From positions 12,902,192 through 12,966,191 of the forward strand of contig NC_037603.1 in assembly GCF_003073045.1 (NCBI RefSeq): a stretch of DNA of 64,000 nt. Reading direction: 5' to 3'. This stretch comes from Pomacea canaliculata (taxonomy: Eukaryota > Mollusca > Gastropoda > Architaenioglossa > Ampullariidae). The notes beneath the pieces were generated by a model. The model was not told the DNA's origin, searched no databases, and saw nothing but the letters and a program-made list of their open reading frames with translations. Every line of letters starts with the position of its first letter. Positions within the stretch are counted from its first letter, which is position 1. The translations under genes were made by a program, and so were the position numbers. Positions 47,653 through 59,000 of the stretch are shown here, one piece after another.

Positions 47653-50430
47653 TCAGTTGTCATTCAGTCCCAGTCTCTCCACAGCCAGAGCTCGCAATGC
47701 TCGCCGCTGCACCTTTCCATTGGGATTGAGAGGAAACTTGTCAAACACCAGACACACTGGGGGAACAGCTACATCTCGCTGCTTGTTCACCTGGCGAAAA
47801 CTGTCCTGGAAATACTCGGCGCATGCGCGAAGGAGGTCTTCAGGCAATACGAGCGGGGCTTCCGGTCTGGGATCCTGCACGACGCACACACACGGAAGGT
47901 TCTCGAAGTCCTTGTCAGGGATAGCCACCACAGCCACGTCATGCACTCCCGGACACTTCATAAGGTGGGACTCCAGCAGCTGGGAATATCAACCACAAGA
48001 ATAAACACTTCTATAAATTGGCGGTAATAGCATTTGCATATTAATAAAGTTAATGATTATATTTAAAAATTATATCAACTACTTAAATCTTCAAATAAAT
48101 GTAGTCTTGAAAGTTACTCAATTTTTACAAAAATAATTTAAAATCTATTCGTATTTCGTTTTAACCCTTAGATATTCACCTGTGGGTACATCATCCAGCT
48201 GCCTATAGCGATGACCTCCGATTGTCTCCCCTCAACGAAGAGGTCACCTTCGTTGTTGATGTAAGCAAGGTCTCGGGGTAGGAACCACCCGTCTTCAGGT
48301 GTGGCGTCTGCTGTGAGACCTGTGTGCTTGAGGTACCCGGGGAAAAGACCGTTGTGCTTGATCATTATCTCCCCTTTGGAGTTGGGGGGAACTTCTCTCA
48401 GATTGTCGTCGACAATTTTCACTGCTATTCCGTCTACAGGCTTCCCGCAGTTAAAGTTGACGACCTAGGTAATGAGAAACACGTTACCTAATTTCTTTTG
48501 AAATATTAAATTGTAAAAACAAAGAAAGCATAAAGTCTATGAAGAAAGGGATAAAATGTTTGTGAAGTAAAGCTGGGGGCTCGTCTTTCACACTCTCTGA
48601 CCCATCCCCACCCCATACACCCCTGGAAAAGACATAAACGAAAATGATTGTAAGAGATAATGTACGAATGTGTATTTCTCTTGGTAGATGCATGCGTGTT
48701 TTTCATTTTTTCTAGGGAATTAAAGCGAAATTCGCGATTTGTGTTTAATGTTCACTGTGTACCTTTAAGGGATCGTCGTAGGTTTTGTATGTCACGATCC
48801 CTACTTCAGTGCTTCCATAAAGGACTACAAGCCTGGTAGTCAAAGTTCCTATGACAAGGGCAATATCGGTCCTGATTGCAATGCCTCCAGTTACGATCAA
48901 GTCCAAACACCACGTGACGTCACAGTGCAAGAGGTCAGCGCGTGCCAGTAACGTTTTCATTGCTTGCGGTAACTGAAACGCGCTAACAACGCCCTCTCTC
49001 TTCATTAAGTCCATCGTGAACTTGGCTTCATCGTCTGGCGGAGCTCCTTTAATACATCATCATAATCATCATCATCATCTCTTCTTTCCTACCGTTCTGC
49101 CTTCCTTCCTTTCTTCATTTTTTTCTTATTCCTTTCTTTTTTATCTTTAACTTGTAATCTTTATAGCAATTTTAATTTAATCCTGTTTTTCTCTTTCTTG
49201 TTTCACTTCTTTTTCTTTCTGCTTCTTTTTAGAAATATCTTGTATCCAAATGTAAAAAGCATTTAAACTGAAACTGACCGTTGATGTAAGGAACTACCCT
49301 CGTCTGCCCTGTCGTTAGATACAGAAAAGGATAGCCAGACACCCAGCCAAATGAGCTGGGATTGTAGTGTACGTCCATCTTAAGACTTGAATGTGTCTGG
49401 AGGTTACATTGGTAATAATTTAGCCCCATGGTCATGACCTGGCTGGAAAAAAACCACGTCTTAAAGCACAGTTATCTGACTCATAATGAGTAATGAAACG
49501 ACTGTATATCTAAGATTATTGTAAACTAGAAAATAAGTCTCCTTTTTTGGTACCTGTGGGTTCTGGCCACTAGCTTCGGTTGCCCTGAGCTACCAGAGGT
49601 CGCGAAAATCGTCGTGACATCATCAGGACTGACGTCAGCAAGGTCTCCTTCTTCCTCAGCGGCTACAGCTACCAAGAAGGACAACTGCGAGAAGCGATTA
49701 CAGAAGATAACAGATTTTAACGATGGAACGGCTTCGCTGATGACCGATGGAGCAGACAAGTTGGGGATGAAGGTCTGTAGGGCGACGATGGCTTGTTGGT
49801 CTGTCTCGTCGACAACCACGGCCGTGACGTCACCAGTTTTCATCAAGGGCGAAATGTCGGATCCGTCTCTGTACTGCATGTTTGTACACATCACTGTCGC
49901 CCCTAGCAACGCCGTCCCCAGTGCGATGAACGTTTGCTCAGGCGATGTCGGAACGAGGCAAAGAACGACGTCACTTTTGCACACGTTTCGCTTGGAAAGC
50001 CAACTGGCTGCTCTGTTAACAAATAAAAATAGTTAATACATCAACGATTTTGTCCTAGCTTCCATTGATGCAGACGACAGTTGTATAGATTATATGTGGG
50101 AAAATCAACAAGCTGTCAATGGACTTTAAGTACTTTAAATAGGAACAGCAAATAGAAATAGAAAGGAAAGCTACTCAACATTGTTTCGGATACAACTTTA
50201 CAGACACAGAAAGTAAGCGATGCATTTAGAAACTCTTATAAAAAATGTAACTATCAATATGTAAACACTTATTTCAATTACCTGCGTGACATAGAGAACA
50301 GCTCCTTCCTTGTGTAAGCAAACCGCTGGCCGTCAGGAGTGACGTAGGCAAACGCCAGCGTCTCTGGCGACGTCACACTCCAGTAACGTAATCGAGATGT
50401 TACTGTGTCGTCAGCAGACAATCCAAACAT
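47653..50430 (-). CDS. Gene 8: ANL-superfamily acyl-CoA synthetase, intact
   Basis: Exons: 50282-50430, 49554-50012, 49279-49442, 48763-49046, 48180-48464 and 47653-47979. All lengths and phases are standard and the joined frame encodes 555 residues ending ERLGLNDN. Introns are GT-AG; the exon 3 donor is GTCAGT. It carries TSGSSGQPK, YGSTE, the A7 aspartate (GWFLPRD, with Leu where siblings have Arg), GRQSEVI and NPNGK. Exon 4 reads QLPQAMKTLLARADLL where siblings have LLPQTMKT. It is the last intact member before the older paralog, gene 9. A cytosolic enzyme is inferred from the absence of a targeting sequence. The CAT repeat near its exon 4 acceptor is short and interrupted. Confidence 0.9.
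49053..49080. repeat. Interrupted CAT repeat at the exon 4 acceptor of gene 8
   Basis: About eight units broken by a CATAAT variant, same position as in the siblings. Confidence 0.85.
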
Positions 50431-51061
50431 TTTTCTTTCTTTGTATTTTCTTTTAGTCTAGAAACTTCTGCGAATACAAAAAGAAAACGTATACAGAGAT
50501 CACAAAAGAGAATAAGGGATGATGAAGTGAACACAAAAAAGACAACAAAAGGGGAGGGAAGAAAAGAGAAAAAGAAATAGGTAGAAGTAAGTAAAAGAGA
50601 AGGAACAATATGTACAGAAAAAAGAAATATAGAACGAGGGAGTTGTTGAAAACGAGAGAAGAAGAGAGAAATAACATAAAGGACGAGAAAACATCGAATT
50701 AGGAGAGTAAGAGAGCTTTAGTTATCTTCATACCGTCCATACAAAAGCCTGGTGAACAGTCATCAGTCGAGAAGATATTTTTACATAGTAGTCACCCTTT
50801 ACGTGACATAAAATCTTTTAAACCACAAAAGCTACAAAGCTCTTCCTGTAAAAGGACAGAAGGTGAAACGGTCTGCAGACCTTTAGGATGGCTTCAGGAA
50901 TTTTTAAAAACTCGGCCATCTTTTCTAAAGTCGTTGTTACAATGTACATTTTAATAAATCTTTTCCACCGAACTTTAAGGTATAGTGTATCTCGCTGACT
51001 ATGAAAGTAAGTTAGTTTTTTCTGTTAAAAGGAGAGAAGTAAGCTAAAAAAACCTACTTAC

Positions 51062-51217
51062 AATGACACCGACCTCTACACCAGAAAACTGATGCATTAA
51101 TTCTTCGACTGATAAGTCCGTGTTCTTTGGGTTACTTTATAAACTGCCGTTGGTTTAGACATTCGCTGATTTTTATTTTACGTGCATGACATTTTGCCGT
51201 TCTCTGACCCATGACCC
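51062..51217 (-). promoter_or_regulatory. Gene 8 promoter and leader exon
   Basis: TATA box TTTATAAAG (51135-51143) and a perfect DR1 TGACCC-A-TGACCC (51205-51217). The forkhead-like site is missing because about 16 bases are deleted. The leader exon ends at 51062 before GTAAGT. The first upstream ATG has become AAG, but a second in-frame ATG remains. The leader intron is about 50466-51061. Confidence 0.65.
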
Positions 51218-51980
51218 TCTCCTAGATGTTGCAGTCTGCTGTCTTATCTGTCAACATTCTCCTCTGTTGGCAAGAGACCATAGCAAATTTTTAGATCACT
51301 GCCTTTTTGAGTCAGGAAACCAAAAGATTTTTTTTATTAAAAAAATAACGCTTTTTAAAAAATTTTGTTGCTGCAAAGTACTCCAAAACAATAGTAAACA
51401 ATTCCACTGAATTTTGAAAAACGGTGTTAAATTTGAACTTATGTAGGTTTTATGCATGCTGTAAGAGGATATTAAAGCAAGTCAGAGGTCATCAGGTGAG
51501 ATGCTTGTGTGTGTTTGTTAGCTGTGTGTCGGTGTTATAGTGTACGTGACCGTGCATGTCATGCAAATGCTGGCTAAGTGTATGTAGAGCACTTCTCTTT
51601 GACCGACAAAGGTAAAGATAGTCATCTGTTATCTTTAATTGACGAAACACTGAACGCACTTGTCAAACTTTTATGCATGAAAGAAAAACAGTATCAAATA
51701 GATTGATATTTATGTTATATTTGTAGATATTAGTAAATTGAATGTTAGAAAAAATGTAGGTTGAATACATTATAAACAACACAGTACAGTTTTGAAAAAT
51801 AATGTTCTTTTATGCAATACAAATGATAATAATAATTACTATTGTGTTTAATACAATACAAAAGACGCTAATAATTAGTAGTACGTACATTTTGATAGAA
51901 TGTAAACAATAACAATATATGTTAATACAATACAAATTATAACAATTAATAATGTATTTAATAAAAACCATTATAGCTAA
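51218..51980. other. Spacer upstream of gene 8
   Basis: No gene. The first 350 bases match the upstream spacers of genes 6 and 7. At about 51585-51645 only the right arm and loop remnants of the hairpin remain. The rest is AT-rich. Confidence 0.5.
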
Positions 51981-52165
51981 TTTGCTTGCCTGGGATAAAC
52001 CACGAAGCTACCGCCATTAATGACGTCACTATGTTTGTTGACGTAAGGAATGTCTCCCCATGTAAACCAACCTACTTCCGGTGTTGTTTGTGCTGTGAAA
52101 CATGGCGGCTTGATGTCGCCAGCAACCCAGCCTTTGTTCCCGATCATAAGCTTGCCTCAAGTGTT
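51981..52165 (-). pseudogene. Decayed exon 5 fragment of a gene 9-type acyl-CoA synthetase (copy B)
   Basis: Nearly the same sequence as copy A at 44996-45190, with the same deletion, the same GC-type donor remnant and the same TTAGGG-like tail. The two relics therefore derive from one decayed fragment that was later duplicated with its flanks, not from two separate gene deaths. Confidence 0.75.
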
Positions 52166-53014
52166 TCAGGGTTAGGGTTAGTGTTAGGTTTAGTTATATT
52201 ATATTAGTTATATTTAAAGATGTTAATAATAAAACGTGTGTCGAGTCAGAAAGACTTTCTCTTGCTTCTCTTTCTTTGTACACCCTGAAATTCTTTTCTG
52301 TCTCTTCTGCAGGTTTGGTTTTCAGCTAGTACTGCTCTGAGTTTGTTTTTTTTTTTTTTTGAGCGTTTAGATTATTTTACCTCTTGAGACAACAGACGAT
52401 AGGGTGGTTGGATGTTTCACTATGTTATAAAGTACAGTAGCTCCATGGTCCTACAGTCGGTGATAATCAAACCCACGAGAAGAAACGTGCTGAGTGATTG
52501 GATACTGGTAGAAACGCTTTCAAGGTGGTGAGATAACCGAGAGAATTGCAAAAAAAGCATTCTCTGATTAAGATTTATCAGCATTACTTTTTTTTGCGTT
52601 CTATCTTCGACTCATCCTCATTGAGATTAGCCAAAACTAGGAAGATAATTTACAGAGTATTTCGGGACAGATGACACTTCAAAGGATTACACCTGCGATT
52701 TAGCGAGCAATGAATTAGAGTTTGAAGGGAACAGTAAACACTTCGAGAGAGTGTCTAGATTATTCTAGATTATGTCATTATAAACAATGTCTATACTCTG
52801 CCTATATACGAAGTTTACATTGTACTAAGATATAACTGTATAGTGTCTACACTTTTTCCTATAAAGTGATCATAGATCTGTCAATACAGTGTCTACAAAG
52901 TGTCATTGCATATAATGTCTCTACTATTTCCTTATATAACATCTAAGTCTCCAAGATGTTGTAATCTCAGTGCTCCTCAGTAAACGGAGGATGTAGGGCC
53001 AGCGGCCAGAAAGT
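52166..53014. other. Spacer downstream of gene 9
   Basis: No gene. 52235-52415 is the flank shared with 45460-45640; 52420-53014 is unique in the window and AT-rich. Confidence 0.5.
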
Positions 53015-56000
53015 CTAGCTGTCTTTGTTTATTCCAAGTCTCTCCAAGGCCAGATGGCGCAACTCTCTTCGCAGCAACTTGCCGTTAGCATTTACTGGAA
53101 ACTTGTTGAACAACAGGCAAAACTTTGGACAGGTGGATTCTTGTTCTTTATGTTCTTGGCGAAATCCCTCTTGGTAATACTCAGCACAATAACGAAGGAG
53201 GTTGTCGGGCAGCAGACGTTGTGCTTGTGGGCTGGATCCTGCACGACGCAGACACAAGGAACATTGTGGAAATCTTTGTCAGGGATGGCCACCACCGCCA
53301 CGTCATGCACTCCCGGATGTCGCATAATGTGTGCCTCCAGCAACTGGACAATGATGACAACAATGAACAACAGACTAATATGTAATTAAGGGTATTTTTA
53401 AAAAATCAGACAAAACTAAGGCTTGAAGTACCCTCTAATCTGAGACTCCTAATTCACGTCTTACATTGAGCAATGCGATAGTCGTTACACATAATGTAGT
53501 TTCCAAACAATACAGAGCAGTTTTACAGAAAAATACCGTATTTAATATAATAGGTAACTTGCTTGCCTGGGGATAAAACAAAAAGTAACCAACACTGATG
53601 ACGTCAGAACATCTTCCCTCAACGAAGACGTCACCATGTTCGTTAATGTAAGCAACGTCTCCAGGTCTGAACCAGCCTTCTTCCGGTGTCGCTTGTGCTG
53701 TGAGTTGTGGTTGCTTCAGGTATCCAGGGAACCAGCCCGTGCTGTCGATCAGAAGTTCGCCTCTGGTGTTTGGAGGAACTTCTCTCAGAGCCTCGTCCAC
53801 AACTTTAACCCTTCGTCCTTTTGCAGGTTTACCACAGTTTGCTTCTTCCACCTGCGTGTCAAATGTAAAATCTTATGTTTGACGAATGTTCAGAATGTAT
53901 TAACCGTCTAAAGGCCGCTGGGGTCAATACTGACCATAACCGAAGTTTTGCTAGTTGTAAAACGCAAATATTTTATCTCAACATTTTAAAATTTCTTGAT
54001 TTTTTGGTCTTTAGTAGCGGACACATTGTTGATGTGTGTGTCTGACCTAGCGGTTCTTCTTATCTCTGCGTCGAATTACTCATCGTAGCTTCAAATCATC
54101 CATACCAAAACAAAGTAATAGCCCGTTATTTTAACTTTCACATGTTATCTGGGCGGTAAAGGAAACGACTTTGTTTTGGACTTCAACAAGACAAAATGTG
54201 GCGTCGATAAAATCGACCAACTGGTTACTGCTACACCACGAAACGAAAGACACGAAAGTGGCCTCTGGTAATCTTCTACCTCATGGTAACCCTGACCATA
54301 ACCCTAACCCATCATCATATCAGGGCCTTGAATGCCTACATGGGTTGCAAAAGTCAGAAATGGGAATTTTCGAGATGAAACTAGGCGAGAATCTTGTTGG
54401 ACTTTTTGTTTTCATAACAGATTGAGGAAGAAAAGTGTGACCAAATCTTGCGATAGTCTTTGTATCTTTTTTGTAACATTACTATGTTTTGTCATTGTAA
54501 TATTTATGGTACATGTTAAATACAATGATTTTTGGGCTTGAATAAAATTGTTATTGCATTTTTCCTCAGCGTGTGATTTTTATCATGAAAATTAATGGAA
54601 AATGGTATGAGGTCAATGGGGACTCCACTGTGGTTACCGCTATAAAAAGTACACGGCCGTTAGAGGGTTAACCAGACAAATATCAAGAAAAGGCTTAACA
54701 CGCCTTTGAATCGTACATCTGTGATAGTTAGCGAAGAGAAGTCAGTGATAAATGAAAAGGCAAGACTTGACTATAAGTGAACTGTTCTCGAATGATAGAC
54801 AAAACAGAAACAAATAGCAAAACGTGACATGTTTATGTTGGTGTACATGGAAAACGTATGTAACACTACCTCGTCATCTCCTCTATATATCTTGCATGTA
54901 ACAGAGCCCATTTCCGTGCTTCCGTATACAACACGGAGTTCGGAGGCCAGTGTTTTCCACGCTCCGATCATGTCCTTGGTGACGACACTGCCTGCCGTTA
55001 TTATAGAACGTCCGCGCCATCTGTCGTCTGGTTCTAGGAGGTCAGCTCGCGCTAGCATGGCTTTAAGGAAAGCAGGGGTAACGTAGGCCTGGATCACTCT
55101 TTCCTCTTTCAGCAAGTTAAACACGAATTTTTCTTCATCTTTTGGAGGCGAGCCTACGACAGGGAACACAACAAAGACAAAAGTAATATTCTTAGCTGAA
55201 AAGCACCAAACTGGGGTCCGGTGCTTCAAATATCTCCTACTATGACTTCAACAACCATCTTTTACTGCTGCTACACATATATGTTACTTCTGCTACAACT
55301 AACTGCTACAGTTATCTACTACTACTACAGCCTCACTTATCTAATTCTTTGACTGCTATAGCTATTTACTACCACTGCTACAATTACACTAGTTATCGAT
55401 AAAATTATTATCGCTTTGGAAATGTCTTCGTGTGACATAACGTGGTGTCCTGAGCTTGACTGTGAGAATGAAAATGTTTTTATTGGCCCTTGTTTCACAG
55501 ACATTTGTAATGGCCTAGTTTTAAAGTGTGTCACTGTGTCAAGGTATCTGTATGACTGCAAGAACATCCTAAATAAATCTACAATGACGCCATATTGCAT
55601 ACATCACATCTCATAATACCGTCATGTACACATCACCAAAGTTTATTGCGTCATTTTCTGATGACATGATGCAGAGCTACTGCTGAAGGAAACTGACGTC
55701 AGTAGTGTACTATATATAGAATAGTCACAAAGGCTAAATAAACATTTAAAATATTTCAGCCTTTAAGTTTATACTTTTGTTACATAAAACTGTTAATATT
55801 TTATCCGTTACAATACACAACACTTATGCCTGGAAATATGCCTGCTTCTCCAGAGACTGTCGTCAAAGGCTGGTATCCAGGGCGCTGCACTGCAGTGGAT
55901 TGCCTCCTATCTTGCCGAGAGATTTCAGAGAGTGATTGTCGGCTCCGCAAGCTCTGATGCAGTTCCTCTGGTGTGTGGCGTACCACAGGGCTCTGTTCTG

Positions 56001-59000
56001 GGTCCATTATTATTTTCGGTATATGTTTCACAGCTTGGACGGGTAATTGAGCACTTTCAGATGGGACGTGAGTTCTTTGCGGACGATACACAAATTCTCA
56101 ACAGTTTTCCCCCGACCCGGCAGTGGCTAGGATTGCGCTTCAACGACTTGAATCTTGTTGTGTTGCGGTGAAGGCGTGGATGACCAGCAATCGTCTTAAA
56201 CTCAACGACGACAAGATAGAAGTGTTACTGTGTGGCCCCAGGGCCAGACGGGAGCAGATTGGCATTAGTGCCGTGCAGGTCGGTGATGCCTCCATAGCCT
56301 TTGCTGACTGTGTACGGGACCTAGGGCTGTTTATTGATGCAGAGCTCTCCATGTGCAACCATATCAGTTCTGTTGTGGCTAAATCCTACTACTTTTTGAG
56401 GACTTTAGGTAGACTACGGCCCATGCTGACTCAAGCTGCTGCAAACTCACTTCCTGTGGCTACCATCACATCACGATTGGACTATTGTAACAGTGCATTG
56501 TGGGGTATACCTGCTACTCAGTTGGATCGACTCCAAAGAGTTCAAAACACAGCCCCCAGGATTGTCACCCCTGCAAAGTCGTCCACTGAGCACATCACAA
56601 CTATCCTACAGAGCCTTCACTGGCTCCCAATGAACAAGCGCATTGATCACAAAGTACTTTCCATTGCCCAGTCCTGTATGTCCTGACTACTCCTGACTAT
56701 TTGCAAGAGATAATTCCTCCTTACCAGCCGTCACGTACCCTGCGCTCAGACTCCTAGTCCCGCTTCTGTCTCCCTGAAGTGACAGACACCAACAAGAAGC
56801 GCACTGGAGCCAGGGCCTTCAAAAATGCGGCACCTAAGCTGTGGAATGCTCTGCCATCGTCACTCTCCACCATCACCTCACCAACCACATTTCGCAAAAG
56901 ACTGAAGACCCATCTGTTTCTTTCAACAGTCTTAAACAACCACGAAACACTTCTGTCTACATTTTTTTTTTTTACTTTCCTGGTGTTTTACATATTTGTT
57001 GGCTTTACTTTTTCTTCTTTTATTTATTCTGCGCAATGAGCATTCTTCTGAATGGATACCTGCGCATTACAAATCGACATCATCATCATCAAATACCTTA
57101 ATACCTTAGACAACGTTTGTTGTATTTGTGGGAAGGTAACAGTTGTCAACCCGAACAAAAGTATCATGTATCCACTGAAGAAAGCATGTCATCTTTACTT
57201 CTGATGTAAGACTGGCGACCTAGACGATCCTTGTCAACTACTATTAGCATGCATTTTGTGATGTACAGAATAATTATTGCAGATCCCCCCCAAAAAAACA
57301 ACAAATTTTGCATTTTGATTGTCATATTTGCGTTAAACACACAGAAAAATTGATAAAGCATGACTAGTTTTATTTCTGTAACATGACCTTTGTAAACATT
57401 TGTTAACCGGTGCTATCTACTGCTATTTATGTTTCAATTACTTACTACTATTTATGTTTAAACTACTTGCTACTTTTGTTACTATTTACTGTAACAGGTT
57501 TTTATCTTAGTACAACCAGAACTATCTACTACTACGACTTTCTCCTACTACAGTACAGCTACAAAAGTCATTAAAATGCTCAGCGATTCTTGTAACCAGG
57601 AAACTTTTATAAAAAGACGAAATCCTCAGGGACAAACAACAGAAACACATAGCTGACAATCATACTTTCTATGCTAACTAGTATAAATAAAAGTCATTCT
57701 TGTCAAAACCAAAGCCAATACACTTCGCTTACGCTTTACGTAAGGAACAACTCTGGTATGTCCTGCCACCAGGTAATCTCCGGGATATCCGACAGTCCAG
57801 CGAAGGGAGCAAGGGTTAAATATTACTTCACCCTCCTCCCAGCCCTTTACCTCGCAGATATAAAGTCCTGATTTCAAAATACACCTGTAAAAAATGTAAC
57901 ATAGTTACACCACGATTGATAAAAAGAGAAATTTTCTTTGTGTACCTGCATTCAAATCCCAGTTTAACTTTAAATATGGAGAGATCGGATAAATAGCTTT
58001 CATTGACCCTTGAGATCTTTACCCTTAACCCTCACCGTTTGTAACAAATATAATTTAAAGATGCTACTCTACTGAAAATTTATTCTACTTCAAAACGCAG
58101 CAGTCCATTCCCTAAAATGGCGGTTGCCCCTGAGAAGATGCTTGAACATATTGTAAACACAGTAGTTAGTCAACAGCAAACACTAATGCTCTTCTCTGCC
58201 TTGTGTTTCAATCTGTCATTATAGAGAGAAGCTTAAACGTTTGACTAGAGTTATTATGTGATGACAACAGTAAGCTACATGCATGTGAAACATAAAACTG
58301 ACTACAGGCAGACCGCAAAGCAAATCAAAAGCTTGTTATCCACAAGTAATGCATCATAAAACAACTTAAGAGTTTTTTAATACAGGGTACAGAACTTTTC
58401 AAATAAGTCACTATAATTGTTTAATATTTTCAGTATGTGTAATAAAGCATTTTCAGCAAATGGCATAAACTATTATATATATATATTAAACTGTATTTTT
58501 CTTTCTTTTCAGTTTTATTAAAAGAAATTAACTGAAACTTTTTCTTTTTTAAGTAATGAACACGTTTTTGTTGATTTAAAATAGACCATTTTGATTATTT
58601 TTTAATCTTTTAGCTTCAGGCAACGATTATCTAAGGGAAACACCCAGAGGGCACACAAGCTGACTTCATCAGCCCATCTAGTGTGACATGAACAAAAAAC
58701 ACAACTTTCCCAATGAATGCGGATTTTAAGAGCGTCAGTTCTTTGTCGCCGAGAAAGTTTTCTCAAACGTATACTAAAATTTATTCTAAAGAATCTACAT
58801 CATAATAACATTGTATATTTCATAACATCATCCCGTTTTACCTGTGAGATATGGGCAGTAGCTTTGTCTGCCCACTAGTACCGGAAGTAGTAAATATTAT
58901 CGTAATTTCATCAGCACTGAGGTCAACAAGGTCAGCTTCTTCCTCGTTGATGACGGATTCCAGGAACGTCAACGTGTCCTCGTCAGAGAAGCGCTTGCAG

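Noticed and set aside
54171-54425. 84-codon frame in intron 4 of gene 9
   Set aside because: It is an out-of-frame reading of the decayed piggyBac transposase.
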